A stretch of DNA of 64,000 nucleotides from a bacterium (GCA_021832345.1 JAKBKY010000004.1:105001-169000), one strand, 5' to 3'. Numbered from the stretch's first letter, positions 28,885 to 37,621 are shown. The notes: generated from the letters alone by a model not told the origin. Program-made: numbers and translations.

Positions 28885-29415
28885 ATGAAATCGCGCTCCC
28901 TGTTCGTCGCGTTGTTCGCTATCCTCTCGCTGCTGATCCCGATCTCTGCGGTCGGCGCGATAAAGAATGCGCCCTTGCACAAGTACTTCATGGCCGGCAC
29001 CGTTCGTTTGCGCATCGACAAAGTAGAGACGTATCCAGGATCGGCCGCGCAGAGTGTCCCCGTCATCGCGGGCCAGGGGCTAAGCGGCCCCGGCTTCGTG
29101 GTCGTGACTGCGACGGCTCAGAACCCGAGCGGCACCGACGAGACGGCGATTCCGCACATGGAAGTGGGCTTCGAACTCAAAGACGGCTCGCAGATGAACG
29201 AATATACTCCAGACGCGATGAATCTGCCGGGGAGCAAGGTGCCCGCACCGACGAATCTGCATCCCAAGCAGCACGTGCGGTTTAGCTGGGTGATCAGCAA
29301 CTGGACGGGTCAGCCGCCGACGAAAATGTTTTTGAAGGTCTGGGATCAATCGGGCTATCCCGGCTACTGGTTCCGTATTCAGTTGCGACCGAAGGACATC
29401 GTTCCCCACACCTAA
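28885..29415 (+). CDS. Secreted protein of unknown function
   Basis: 176 aa. Sec signal peptide (residues 1-25, cleavage near AVGA/IKNA), then a beta-rich domain: a GTVRLRIDKVETYPG opening strand, VVVTATAQNPSGTDE, and a late HVRFSWVISNWTGQPPTKMF. The TAQNPSG strand recalls the DUF4352/TRF2-like immunoglobulin-type fold of exported proteins, but I cannot assign a family with confidence. A hairpin follows the stop, so it is probably a single-gene unit. Confidence 0.6.
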   Translation: MKSRSLFVALFAILSLLIPISAVGAIKNAPLHKYFMAGTVRLRIDKVETYPGSAAQSVPVIAGQGLSGPGFVVVTATAQNPSGTDETAIPHMEVGFELKDGSQMNEYTPDAMNLPGSKVPAPTNLHPKQHVRFSWVISNWTGQPPTKMFLKVWDQSGYPGYWFRIQLRPKDIVPHT

Positions 29416-29439
29416 CGGCGCCGATTCCTCGCTGAATCA

Positions 29440-29460
29440 GGGGGCGTTCGATGCGCCCCC
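29440..29460 (+). terminator. Hairpin after the 176-aa gene
   Basis: GGGGGCG paired with CGCCCCC around a 7-nt loop, 25 bp after the stop. No U-run. Confidence 0.5.
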
Positions 29461-29609
29461 CTCGCGCGCTCGCGCTGCACTCACGCCGCTTCGCTGGCGA
29501 CCGGTCACGCAACATCTATCGCTCTCTCAACGATGGCGGCGGGCCGTCGCATGGAGCGCGCGGATGGCCTGCGGGAGTACACGGGCGCTCGGAGAACCCT
29601 CCAAGCGGC

Positions 29610-29804
29610 ATGAAGCATCGCGCGTGGTACCTGCTGCTCGTGTTTCCCTTTATTGGGCTCCTGTGGCCGGCACTCTACAACCGTGCCTCGCCCGCACTCC
29701 TGGGGCTGCCGTTCTTCTACTGGTATCAACTGGCATGGGTGATCCTAACCTCACTCATCCTGGGAGCGGTCTATCTCCTGTGCCGGGAGCACCCCGATGT
29801 CTAA
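29610..29804 (+). CDS. DUF3311-type small membrane protein (symporter partner), copy 1
   Basis: 64 aa with two hydrophobic helices: WYLLLVFPFIGLLWPALYNR and FYWYQLAWVILTSLILGAVY. The pattern FP..G.LWP.LYNR.SP.LLGLPFFYWYQ is the DUF3311 signature, a small integral protein normally encoded just before a sodium:solute symporter. Its end overlaps the symporter start by 8 bp, which fits a two-subunit transporter. Confidence 0.8.
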   Translation: MKHRAWYLLLVFPFIGLLWPALYNRASPALLGLPFFYWYQLAWVILTSLILGAVYLLCREHPDV

Positions 29805-31287
29805 CGGCGATCTGATCTTCGTCCTCCTCGTCGCCGGCGTCACGCTCTTAGGCTTCGTTGCCGCGCGTTGGGGGCACTCCACGATGCGCACGCTTGACGA
29901 GTGGGCGCTCGGTGGGCGACGCTTCGGCACCCTTGTCTCCTGGTTTCTGCTGGGTGGTGATCTCTATACCGCCTACACCTTTATCGCCGTACCGGCCTTG
30001 GTCTATGGCGTCGGTGCGCTGGGGTTCTTCGCCGTCCCGTACGCCACCATCGCCTACCCCATCGTCTTTCTCATCATGACGCGTTTTTGGACGGTCGCGA
30101 AGCGACGCGGGTACGTCACCGCAGCGGATTTTGTGCGCGATCGCTACGGAAATCGATCCCTTGAAATCGCGGTCGCTGCCACCGGCATCCTCGCCGCAGC
30201 TCCCTACATCGCGCTGCAGTTGGTCGGAATGAAGACGGTGTTCTACGAACTCGGCGGAGTCTTTGCGCTGGGCGGTGGAGCCTTTGCGCTCGTCGCCGCC
30301 TTTGCGCTGTTGGCGGCGTATACCTACACGAGCGGCCTACGCGCACCCGCGCTGATCGCCTTCGTCAAAGATGCGCTCATCTACATCACGGTCATTGCGG
30401 CGATCGTCGTGATCCCAGCCAAGCTCGGGGGCTTTGCGCACGTCTTTGCCGCGGCGCACACGGCCTTTGCCGCTCGCACGAAACCCGTTGCGCTACTGCT
30501 TGGCCCGCAACAGTTCTTTCTCTACGCGAGTTGGGCGCTCGGCTCGAGCCTTTCGCTCTTCATCTACCCGCACTCGATCACGAGCGTCCTCTCGGCCAAG
30601 AGCGCCGACGTCATCCGGCGCAACTCCGTGCTCCTGCCGATCTATTCGCTGCTCCTAGGCCTGCTCGCACTCTTGGGCGTCTGCGCCGTGGCCGCCGGCA
30701 TCACCACCTCCAACTCGAACCTCGTCGTGCCCATGCTCCTGGTTACGTACTTCCCGAACTGGTTTGTCGGGGTCGGTTTCGCCGCCATCGTTATCGGCGC
30801 GCTCGTCCCGGCCGCCATCATGGCGATCGGCGCTGCCAATCTCTTTGCCAGCAACCTCTTCTCCGAGTTTACACCCTCACGCCCGGCGGGTGAGGTCTCG
30901 GTTGCGAAGTGGCTATGCCTAGCCGTCTGCGCCTTTGCGTTGCTCTTCGTCCTCTTCGCTAACGTCCGTTACGCCATCTACTTTCAACTCTTAGGCGGCG
31001 GATGGATGTTGCAGACCTTTCCTGCATTCGTCTTCGGGCTCTACAGCCGGCGGCTGCACCCTAAGGCACTCTTGCTCGGCTGGCTCGTCGGTATGATGGC
31101 GACAACATGGATGGCGATCTCCGCCGGCTTCACCCCGGCGTTCGCCCTGCACCTCTTCGGCATGACGCTCGTCGGATTTAACGCACTCTACGCCCTGATC
31201 CTCAATCTGCTGACGGTTGCGCTCGCCGGTGCCGTCTTGCGCACGCAGCATGTCGCCGACGGTACCCTGCCGGCGGACTATGCATGA
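29797..31287 (+). CDS. Sodium:solute symporter family transporter (MctP-like), copy 1
   Basis: 496 aa, about 13 membrane helices, SSS/SLC5 family. Conserved: EWALGGRRFGTLVSWFLLGG on helix 1, FVRDRYGNRSLE, PYIALQLVGMKTVFYELGG, and AIVIGALVPAAIMAIGAANL on a later core helix. With its DUF3311 partner it resembles MctP-type carriers of lactate/acetate/alanine; substrate here unknown. Translation is coupled to the DUF3311 gene. A second such pair lies at 37.4-39.1 kb. Confidence 0.85.
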   Translation: MSNGDLIFVLLVAGVTLLGFVAARWGHSTMRTLDEWALGGRRFGTLVSWFLLGGDLYTAYTFIAVPALVYGVGALGFFAVPYATIAYPIVFLIMTRFWTVAKRRGYVTAADFVRDRYGNRSLEIAVAATGILAAAPYIALQLVGMKTVFYELGGVFALGGGAFALVAAFALLAAYTYTSGLRAPALIAFVKDALIYITVIAAIVVIPAKLGGFAHVFAAAHTAFAARTKPVALLLGPQQFFLYASWALGSSLSLFIYPHSITSVLSAKSADVIRRNSVLLPIYSLLLGLLALLGVCAVAAGITTSNSNLVVPMLLVTYFPNWFVGVGFAAIVIGALVPAAIMAIGAANLFASNLFSEFTPSRPAGEVSVAKWLCLAVCAFALLFVLFANVRYAIYFQLLGGGWMLQTFPAFVFGLYSRRLHPKALLLGWLVGMMATTWMAISAGFTPAFALHLFGMTLVGFNALYALILNLLTVALAGAVLRTQHVADGTLPADYA

Positions 31288-31384
31288 GCCGGACGATCCG
31301 GCCGCATGGCTGGTCGCGCCCGCGCGGCGTCGTCTGCCTTCTTTCATTGTGCGACGCCACCCCTTCATCACATCGCCGGGTCCG

Positions 31385-31433
31385 CAAGGCCGGAAACCGA
31401 CAATCCGGGATCGAAAAGCTTGGATATATGGAG
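31385..31433. repeat. Left arm of an inverted repeat flanking a lipoprotein gene
   Basis: A 49-bp arm. Its first 21 bp (31385-31405) are a perfect inverted copy of 32278-32298; the remainder (AAAAGCTTGG ... TATGGAG) matches the other arm imperfectly. It ends 11 bp before the lipoprotein ATG. Confidence 0.8.
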
Positions 31434-31444
31434 AATATCGGGTA

Positions 31445-32242
31445 ATGTCGCGTACGCTCTTTGCATCGCTCTTGCTTTTGTTGCTCGGCGTCGCCTGCGG
31501 TGGCGGGGGGACGCCCACCACATCTCCGCGGACGCCGCTCGCGATCACCGTCAATGGCAGACCGGCCGCCGAGGTCACGCTGATACCAGTGACCTTCCTT
31601 ACGATGAACAGCAATATCGCAACGCTCGGCGTCTCGGGCGGACCCGGAGGATCGGTTCAGTGGAGTGTTGCGTCGGGCAGCTCCGCGGTACTCGGCTCCA
31701 CCAATCCGAGTTACATGATGGGCTCGCCGACGCCGCCTCCAAACGGCATCTTCGTGATGATGGCTCCGGTGGTAAACCACATTCTCCCGACCGGGGTGAC
31801 GACGATCGTCGCTCGTTCCGGCAATGCGACGGCATCGATCCCCGTCTATTCGTACGGCCAGCTCGACCTCGGCTGCGGCCTCCGCTATCAACCCGCCTAC
31901 TCGTTCGATCCCGGAAGCGTCGCGAACGGAAGTTCGAGCGACCTGTACATCACCGAACCTCCGACGACCGGCGACCCGTTCGATCCGTGTCCGGCACTCG
32001 GACTAACGTCGAGCACGACGACGATTCACTTCCCATACGGCGGCGTTCTGCTCTCCGTCGCGGCTGATACGTTCCCGCAGATAACGGCGACGCAGTGGAG
32101 CGACGCGCAGACACAGGCCCCCGAGAACGACGTTTTCAACGCCGTTTTGCTCTTTAAAACCAAGGGCGGCGCGACCGTCAAGGCGATGCTGCCGGTCGGC
32201 CCGGTCGAAGTCACCGGAGCGAATGGAGCGTTTCCCTATTAA
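31445..32242 (+). CDS. Putative lipoprotein of unknown function
   Basis: 265 aa from ATG 31445. Lipoprotein signal: MSRTLFASLLLLLLGVAC with lipobox G-V-A-C at residues 15-18, then GGGGTPTTSP linker. The mature part is beta-rich: PLAITVNGRPAAEVTL, GPGGSVQWSVASGSSAVLGS, and a SYGQLDLGCGLRYQPAYSFD segment followed by a PFDPCP Cys. Resembles Ig-like/big-type surface domains but no family is assigned. It sits exactly between two arms of an inverted repeat. Confidence 0.6.
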   Translation: MSRTLFASLLLLLLGVACGGGGTPTTSPRTPLAITVNGRPAAEVTLIPVTFLTMNSNIATLGVSGGPGGSVQWSVASGSSAVLGSTNPSYMMGSPTPPPNGIFVMMAPVVNHILPTGVTTIVARSGNATASIPVYSYGQLDLGCGLRYQPAYSFDPGSVANGSSSDLYITEPPTTGDPFDPCPALGLTSSTTTIHFPYGGVLLSVAADTFPQITATQWSDAQTQAPENDVFNAVLLFKTKGGATVKAMLPVGPVEVTGANGAFPY

Positions 32243-32250
32243 CCGGGATG

Positions 32251-32298
32251 CTCCATAAGGCCGAGCTTTTGAGTCCAGATTGTCGGTTTCCGGCCTTG
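32251..32298. repeat. Right arm of the inverted repeat flanking the lipoprotein gene
   Basis: Mirror copy of 31385-31433; the outermost 21 bp (32278-32298) are identical in reverse complement. It begins 8 bp after the lipoprotein stop. The rest of the 348-bp gap to the next gene contains only the terminator at 32531-32563. Confidence 0.8.
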
Positions 32299-32530
32299 GG
32301 AACACCACCCGGCGCTCTGGTGACGGAGGATCACAAAGCCGCAACAAACGAACGATTTGGGGATATGCGGCCACCCCAGCCCGCGATCGCACCCGCCGAG
32401 GACGATGTGGCCGGTGCCGCGATTCCGCAATGACCCAGCAGCGTGGCTGCAGCTCGGGGGGCTGACGGCCGGCAAAGCACGTCGGCTCGCCGTTGCGAAG
32501 GATTTGTCGGGGATGCACAACGCGAAGGAG

Positions 32531-32563
32531 AGAGAGCCCCGTGCGATCGGCACGGGGCTCTCT
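32531..32563 (-). terminator. Strong hairpin terminator between convergent genes
   Basis: Perfect 14-bp stem AGAGAGCCCCGTGC / GCACGGGGCTCTCT, 5-nt loop. On the minus strand it lies 27 bp after the 176-aa gene and is followed by CTCTCCTTC. It may work in both directions. Confidence 0.8.
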
Positions 32564-32590
32564 TACACTCAACCGCTACAGCTTACGGCT

Positions 32591-33121
32591 CTAGCTGCAG
32601 ATGCTGCGAACCTTCGTGACGCGCAACGTGGCCTTATTGACCCGATACGAGGCTCCGAATCCACAACCATCGATCGTCGTGGGCGGCATTTTTGGCGGTG
32701 CACCTTCGACTGTTATGTTAATAAGAACGTAGTCAGTCCTGTTAACAAAAGATACTGCGAACTTTCCATCGTTGTATTTGCTGAGATGTTCGGCGTTGAG
32801 CGGGACTGTGTTCTTAAAGCGATTCATCGCCAAGACGAGTGCCGAGGTAACGTTACGATTCAATACGACATCCGGCTGTCGGCTTGGAACACTCCCGAGC
32901 GAAATGGTTCGCGTCGGGGAGATGATGCGGATGACATCTGCGCCCTGTCCGTGCCAAATATCAATCGTGGTAGTCTTGGATGGGGCGCCTTGCACGGCGT
33001 GAACAATCTGCAAAACGTCAGTACCCGGTAAGAGGGCACTGGTACTCTGTGCCAAGGCTCCGGCCGTCAACGCAGCACAAAGGCAGCCTGCTGCAAGAAC
33101 TGATTTTAGCATGCGGTCCAT
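32591..33121 (-). CDS. Small secreted protein, second gene of JAMM-like lipoprotein operon
   Basis: 176 aa from ATG 33121 (AGGAGG 9 nt upstream). Signal peptide MDRMLKSVLAAGCLCAALTA...ALAQ. Mature part shows KTTTIDIWHGQGADVIRIIS and DYVLINITVEGAPPKMPPTT, plus two Cys (DGCGFGASY and a penultimate-region Cys) that could pair. No family recognised. Its start overlaps the 3' end of the upstream lipoprotein gene by 16 bp, so the two are translated together and probably act together (for example partner, inhibitor or substrate of the JAMM-like protein). Confidence 0.65.
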   Translation of the reverse strand: MDRMLKSVLAAGCLCAALTAGALAQSTSALLPGTDVLQIVHAVQGAPSKTTTIDIWHGQGADVIRIISPTRTISLGSVPSRQPDVVLNRNVTSALVLAMNRFKNTVPLNAEHLSKYNDGKFAVSFVNRTDYVLINITVEGAPPKMPPTTIDGCGFGASYRVNKATLRVTKVRSICS

Positions 33122-34167
33122 GACAATTGTCCTCCTTCGCTTCCGTTTTGGTAGCCATTGCTTGTACCGATTTGACCGCCCGGTTGCCATGAGCCCCAAT
33201 TATAGGCGGGGCCAGCACTCGGGTCTGAGGCGTACATCTGGACTTCACTCAGGACGGACATCGCGATGCCATACGAGTTCGCGTACTGTTCATCAGGAAC
33301 GCTGAAGAGTGTGTTCGTGTATGGTGTATCCCCTGGATAAGACCTCGCACCGGCCGCAGCAGAATCGATGCCCGAAGGGTCCCCCGTGTTCATGTAGTTT
33401 GTCGGATGCGTATGCGCGATGCCGACCACCGTATAGCCTGTGGCCGGCGCTGGCGGAGCGCCAATCGTTGCGTTGCCGGCGGAGTCCGTGCTGACGTATT
33501 GGACCGGGGTATACATCGTTTGCCCGCTTGCATTTTGCTCGACGAACGAATAGGCCTCTTCGTTCATATTCTGGGCATTTTGAAACGCATTCGTCATTTG
33601 CTTCAACGCCGTATCAAGCGCATTCGTTGCTGGGTTTGTGCTTGAAGAGCAACCGTTTGGCGTTATGGGAGGATGCCCGCCACCACCCGGTGGGAGCGGC
33701 GATGCGGGGGGCTTAGGGTTAGGATAGCCTCCTGGAGGAGTCGGGTTGCAGGTCCAGCAGCCACCCGGTGGGTTACCGCCACCGCCCGGTGCGGGTGTGC
33801 CGCCACCGGTGCCACTCGGTGGGTTACTGCCGCCACCGCCACCACAGTTGGTGCCGCAAGGATAAAATCCACCGCCGCCGGATGGCGATGGCGTCGGCAC
33901 CGGGCAAGCCAGCGTATGCGGCCCTCTGCTTTGCATCGGCGTGCCTGAGCATGCCGTGACCGGCGTATGACCAATGGAATGACCGACAGCCCCAGCGGGA
34001 GGAGCTGTCGCCGAGGGCTTGCCCACCGGAACGTTGGCATGGGCGGGCATCTGCGTTGTGGGCAGCGGCGTGGTTGGGAGCGCGTTCGTACCGCCGGCGC
34101 ACGCGGCTAGGACCGCGGCCAGCGAAACGGCTAACGCACCTGCCGCAAGTCGTTGAAAACGTCTCAA
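33106..34167 (-). CDS. Surface lipoprotein with Gly/Pro-rich stalk and JAMM/DUF4329-like domain
   Basis: 353 aa from TTG 34167 (GAGGA upstream). Lipobox L-A-A-C at 20-23; a low-complexity stalk (about 25-175) of Pro, Gly, Ser and Thr with several Cys pairs (CGTNC, CWTC); then a globular domain of about 180 residues. Key residues: Glu203/204 in NEEAYSF, H252-T-H254-P in VVGIAHTHPTN, and S265-G-I-D268 in DPSGIDS. This follows the E...HxH...SxxD order of JAMM metallo-isopeptidases, with a longer gap (10 instead of 7) before the Ser, closest to DUF4329-type domains found in secreted effectors. Activity is inferred, not certain. Confidence 0.65.
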   Translation of the reverse strand: MRRFQRLAAGALAVSLAAVLAACAGGTNALPTTPLPTTQMPAHANVPVGKPSATAPPAGAVGHSIGHTPVTACSGTPMQSRGPHTLACPVPTPSPSGGGGFYPCGTNCGGGGGSNPPSGTGGGTPAPGGGGNPPGGCWTCNPTPPGGYPNPKPPASPLPPGGGGHPPITPNGCSSSTNPATNALDTALKQMTNAFQNAQNMNEEAYSFVEQNASGQTMYTPVQYVSTDSAGNATIGAPPAPATGYTVVGIAHTHPTNYMNTGDPSGIDSAAAGARSYPGDTPYTNTLFSVPDEQYANSYGIAMSVLSEVQMYASDPSAGPAYNWGSWQPGGQIGTSNGYQNGSEGGQLSWTAC

Positions 34168-34681
34168 AACTCATCCTCACAAAAAGGAAAAAGTTGAACA
34201 CGCATCGGAGTGCCTTGCACAGCACGCCGAACATCGTCTGCCAGGGACATGCGTTCCCCGACCGTGTCAAGGTAGCGTAAAGGTAGCAGGGGGGGGGTAT
34301 GACCTTTGTCGCTCAGAGTTGCCAGGATGCAGTGGCGATTTCGGGCGCGCTGGGGACATCCCCAAATCGGACGATTTGGTGATAGACGAAACCGCCCACC
34401 AGCCGCAAACCCGTGTGAAATCGAACGCGGGGCCCGCAACGGCACCGAAGGATCTTCGGCAAATCTGGCGCTCGACCCGCGATTCGTTCGTTTTAGGCCG
34501 CTGCGTGTTTGCGCGGTCGCTGATCTTGACTTTCGCAACCTCCTGCGGATCGACGTTTTCCAATCCTTGTAATACGCGATTGTGTCTTAGCCATGCATTT
34601 TCTCCCAAAGCCGCACGAGTTCGTCGCTCTCGTTCACGTCGCGCGCCGCTCCGGCAGCGTGCCGAGTCCTCGCCGGAGCAC
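34168..34681. other. 514-bp intergenic stretch with a G9 tract
   Basis: No convincing gene. A run of nine G at 34289-34297 lies about 125 bp upstream of the lipoprotein start. A short inverted block, GGGGACATCCCC, is at about 34350. Short open frames here lack family features and codon character. Confidence 0.5.
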
Positions 34682-36322
34682 TCATGGCGCCGGTGATGAA
34701 CGCTCCTGCGCGGCCTGCTCCCTCAGCCTAAAGCGCTGCACCTTGCCCGTCGGCGTACGCGGAAGCTCCGTCACAAATTCGATCTCACGCGGCGCTTTGA
34801 ATGGCGCGATGCACGAACGCGCATACTCTCGGAGCGTTACGCCCATCTCCGGGCTCGGCGCACAGTCGCCTGCCAAGACAACGTACGCCTTGACGATGTG
34901 GGTATCGTGCGCGGGGTCGGGCTTAGCGATGACCGCACACTCCAGCACGTCGGGATGAGTGAGCAAAGCCTCTTCGACCTCAGGACCCGAGATGTTATAG
35001 CCGGCCGAAACGATCATGTCGTCGGTGCGCGCAACGTAGAAGAAGTAGCCGTCGGCATCCATGCGGTAGGCATCGCCCGGATAGTTCCAGCCATGCTGCA
35101 CGTAGTCGGCCTGGCGCACGTCGTCGAGATAACGGCAGCCCGTCGGGCCCTTCACCGCCAAGCGTCCGATCTGCCCAACCGGAGACGGATTTCCTTCCTC
35201 GTCGTGAATCTGCGCGATGTACCCGGGCACCACGCGTCCCGTCGAACCGGGCCGCGTCTGTTCGCTCGGCGAGGCAATGAAGATGTGCAGCATCTCGGTG
35301 CTTCCGATGCCGTCGATGATGCGCAGGCCGGTGGCCGCATGCCAACCTTCCCAGACGGACTTGGATAGCGTCTCGCCCGCACTGACGCACGTTCGAAGCG
35401 AGGAGATATCGAACTGCGAACAGAGGGTGGTCATCGCGCGATAGGCGATCGGCGCCGTGAAGAGGACGCTCGCACGATGCGTCTGCACGGCATGAAGCAG
35501 CTCTTGCGGGCCGGCCTTGGCCGGCAGCAGGGTTGCGGCGCCTAGATCGAGGGGAAAGAGCAACAGGCCGCCGAGGCCGAACGTGAAGCCCAGCGGCGGC
35601 GAGCCGCAGAACAGGTCGTCGGGACCGGCCCGTAAGATGTGGCGGCCAAAGGTATCGCAGGTGGCCAGCAGATCGCGATGGGTCTGCATCGCCGCCTTCG
35701 GTTGCCCGGTCGTACCCGAGGTGAAGGTGATCAAGGCGATATCTTCGGCAGCCGTATCGACGTTGGTAAAGGTCGATGCTTTGGTGCGCATACGCGCTTG
35801 CAGATCGTCTGGGCGCTCGTCCCCAAACGTGAGAACCGCAACTCCAGGCAGATCCTCGCAGGCAGCCAACACCTCCGCCTCGAGACTCGCCTCGACGAGC
35901 ATATGGTGAATCTGCGCCTTGTGCGCGATCCGCCGTAGCTCACCGGCGCGATAGAGCGGCATCGTCGTCACCGCAATCGCTCCTGCCTTGAGAACCGCGA
36001 ACCAGCAGGCGACAAGCATGGCGCAGTTCGTTGCGCGCAGCAACACGCGATGGCCCGGCAACACCCCGAGATCTTCCACCAACACGCGCGCGATGCGATT
36101 GGCCTGGCCTGCCAGGTCATCGTAGCTCCAGGTCGCCTGCGGGCTCACAATGCAACGCCGCGCCCCGCGACCTTCGGCAACGTGTCGGTCCAGGAAGCGA
36201 ACCGAGGCATTCAAGCGCGCAGGATACTGCAGTTCCGGCAGGTCGAAGCGCAGTTCCGGCATCAGATGCGGTGCAGGCAATCGATCCGCCGCAAACGTAT
36301 CCACGTGGGCACTCTCAAGCAT
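34682..36322 (-). CDS. AMP-forming acyl-CoA ligase of the benzoate / 2-aminobenzoate-CoA ligase family
   Basis: Activates an (aromatic) acid to its CoA thioester via an acyl-adenylate. 546 aa. ANL motifs: A3 ITFTSGTTGQPKAAMQTHRD, A5 IDGIGSTEMLHIF, A7 YPGDAYRMDADGYFFYVAR, A8 DDMIVSAGYNISGPEVEEAL and A10 PRTPTGKVQRFRLRE with the catalytic Lys. DGIGSTEMLHIFIAS and TGCRYLDD are characteristic of the benzoate-CoA ligase branch. Twenty-four bp after an SDR gene, same operon. The precise substrate cannot be read from sequence. Confidence 0.85.
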   Translation of the reverse strand: MLESAHVDTFAADRLPAPHLMPELRFDLPELQYPARLNASVRFLDRHVAEGRGARRCIVSPQATWSYDDLAGQANRIARVLVEDLGVLPGHRVLLRATNCAMLVACWFAVLKAGAIAVTTMPLYRAGELRRIAHKAQIHHMLVEASLEAEVLAACEDLPGVAVLTFGDERPDDLQARMRTKASTFTNVDTAAEDIALITFTSGTTGQPKAAMQTHRDLLATCDTFGRHILRAGPDDLFCGSPPLGFTFGLGGLLLFPLDLGAATLLPAKAGPQELLHAVQTHRASVLFTAPIAYRAMTTLCSQFDISSLRTCVSAGETLSKSVWEGWHAATGLRIIDGIGSTEMLHIFIASPSEQTRPGSTGRVVPGYIAQIHDEEGNPSPVGQIGRLAVKGPTGCRYLDDVRQADYVQHGWNYPGDAYRMDADGYFFYVARTDDMIVSAGYNISGPEVEEALLTHPDVLECAVIAKPDPAHDTHIVKAYVVLAGDCAPSPEMGVTLREYARSCIAPFKAPREIEFVTELPRTPTGKVQRFRLREQAAQERSSPAP

Positions 36323-36346
36323 ATCGATCCTACTTCTGAGTCCGGC

Positions 36347-37141
36347 TCACGCGAGCGTTCCACCCGGAATCACCACACACTGCCCCGTCTGGTCGCCGTC
36401 GCAGAGCGCCAGCACCGCGCCGGCAACCTCGTCGACGCTCGCCAAACGCCCCTGGGGATTGGTTGCGGCCAACTGCTGCTCCGCTTGCCGTGCGTCGACC
36501 TGCGTGAGGCGCACGATGTTGGCTACGGCCTGGGCCATCATCTCCGTCCGCGTATAACCCGGGCAGACCGCATTCACCGTTACGCCGCTATCCGCAAGCT
36601 CGGCGGCAGCCGCCCGGGTGAGGCCGACCACCCCGTGTTTGCCGGCACAGTATGCGGCGAGATAGGGCGCACCCCCTAAACCGGCGATCGATGCGACGTT
36701 GACGATCCGCCCGAAGTGCGCCGCGCGCATCTCGCCGACCACCTCGCGCATGCCGAGAAACGTAGCGGTGAGGTTGGTCGCGATGATCCGATCCCAGAGC
36801 TCGGTCGTCGTCCGGCTCAAGGGCGCCGACTCCGCAATGCCGGCGTTATTGACGAGCACCTCGATCGGGCCGTGCAGCGAACGCGCTTGCGCAAACGCGC
36901 GTACGAGCTGCGCTTCTTCACTGATGTCCGCGTCGATGCAGGTGAGCCCGTCGACGTGGGCGGCTCGGGTAGCAGCGCGACTCACGACGGTCACCCGGGC
37001 ACCACGCCCGGCAAGTGCACGCGCGATCGCAAGCCCAATCCCGCGACTGCCTCCCGTCACAAGGGCGTGTCGCTCCGCAAGCTCGCTGCCCGTCTCGGTG
37101 ACGGCCGGCACCGGCATTTGGGCCTCAGATGACATGCCCAT
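36347..37141 (-). CDS. Short-chain dehydrogenase/reductase
   Basis: 264 aa from ATG 37141 (ATG 37135 also possible). Classical SDR: TGGSRGIGLAIA cofactor loop, VLVNNAGIAES, catalytic Ser in VASIAGLGG, Y-C-A-G-K active-site pair, and VNAVCPGYTRTEM. Sequence style matches FabG/hydroxyacyl-CoA dehydrogenase types, so with the adjacent CoA ligase it probably handles a CoA-bound intermediate (inference). First gene of a two-gene operon. Confidence 0.85.
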   Translation of the reverse strand: MGMSSEAQMPVPAVTETGSELAERHALVTGGSRGIGLAIARALAGRGARVTVVSRAATRAAHVDGLTCIDADISEEAQLVRAFAQARSLHGPIEVLVNNAGIAESAPLSRTTTELWDRIIATNLTATFLGMREVVGEMRAAHFGRIVNVASIAGLGGAPYLAAYCAGKHGVVGLTRAAAAELADSGVTVNAVCPGYTRTEMMAQAVANIVRLTQVDARQAEQQLAATNPQGRLASVDEVAGAVLALCDGDQTGQCVVIPGGTLA

Positions 37142-37387
37142 CGAGTTCGCGCCCCCGTGCAAGATTCCGTCCCGGTTGGGCCTTCCCCGGAAGGTCCTGA
37201 ACGGGGCATGGCACCTGCGAGCACCGCAGCTCTGCCGTAGCGTGGAGCGTCCAATAGGGGTTCGCCAGATGCGGCATTCACTTGATCGGCCTCGGTGACG
37301 TTGCCCACCGCCATCGCGGCGATCCCAACTTCGTTGCGAATATGAACGTCGAAGGGTTTCAGCGCCCAAGGCTCCTATAGGGCGTCC

Positions 37388-37621
37388 GTGAACTCTTCGT
37401 CACCGCAGGAGCGAACTCGGCCGCGGCAGCGGTGGCGGGAGGCGCTACGTGTCGGCATCGCCCTGCTTCCCGTGCTGATGCTCTCGATCGCGGTGCCGTT
37501 TGTTAATCGCATCGATCCGCGCATCTTTGGGCTACCCTTCGTGCTGGCCTGGATCCTCGCGTGGGTGTTGGCGACACCCGCAGCGCTGCTGTTGGTGCAT
37601 CGCTTGGAGCGTCGGCCGTGA
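37388..37621 (+). CDS. DUF3311-type small membrane protein, copy 2
   Basis: 77 aa from GTG 37388. A polar Arg-rich N-terminus, then two membrane helices (GIALLPVLMLSIAVPFVNRI; PFVLAWILAWVLATPAALLL). The core PFVNRIDPRIFGLPFVLAW matches the DUF3311 pattern of the first copy (PALYNRASPALLGLPFFYWY). Its TGA overlaps the symporter GTG by 3 bp. Confidence 0.75.
   Translation: MNSSSPQERTRPRQRWREALRVGIALLPVLMLSIAVPFVNRIDPRIFGLPFVLAWILAWVLATPAALLLVHRLERRP

Noticed and set aside
31306-32067. 253-codon plus-strand frame overlapping the lipoprotein
   Set aside because: The other frame carries the signal peptide, lipobox and beta pattern; this one is Arg-rich and featureless.
34267-34608. Minus-strand frame beginning MGENAWLRHNRVLQGLEN
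   Set aside because: No ribosome site of quality, no recognisable domain, and it runs through the G9 tract; region kept as non-coding.
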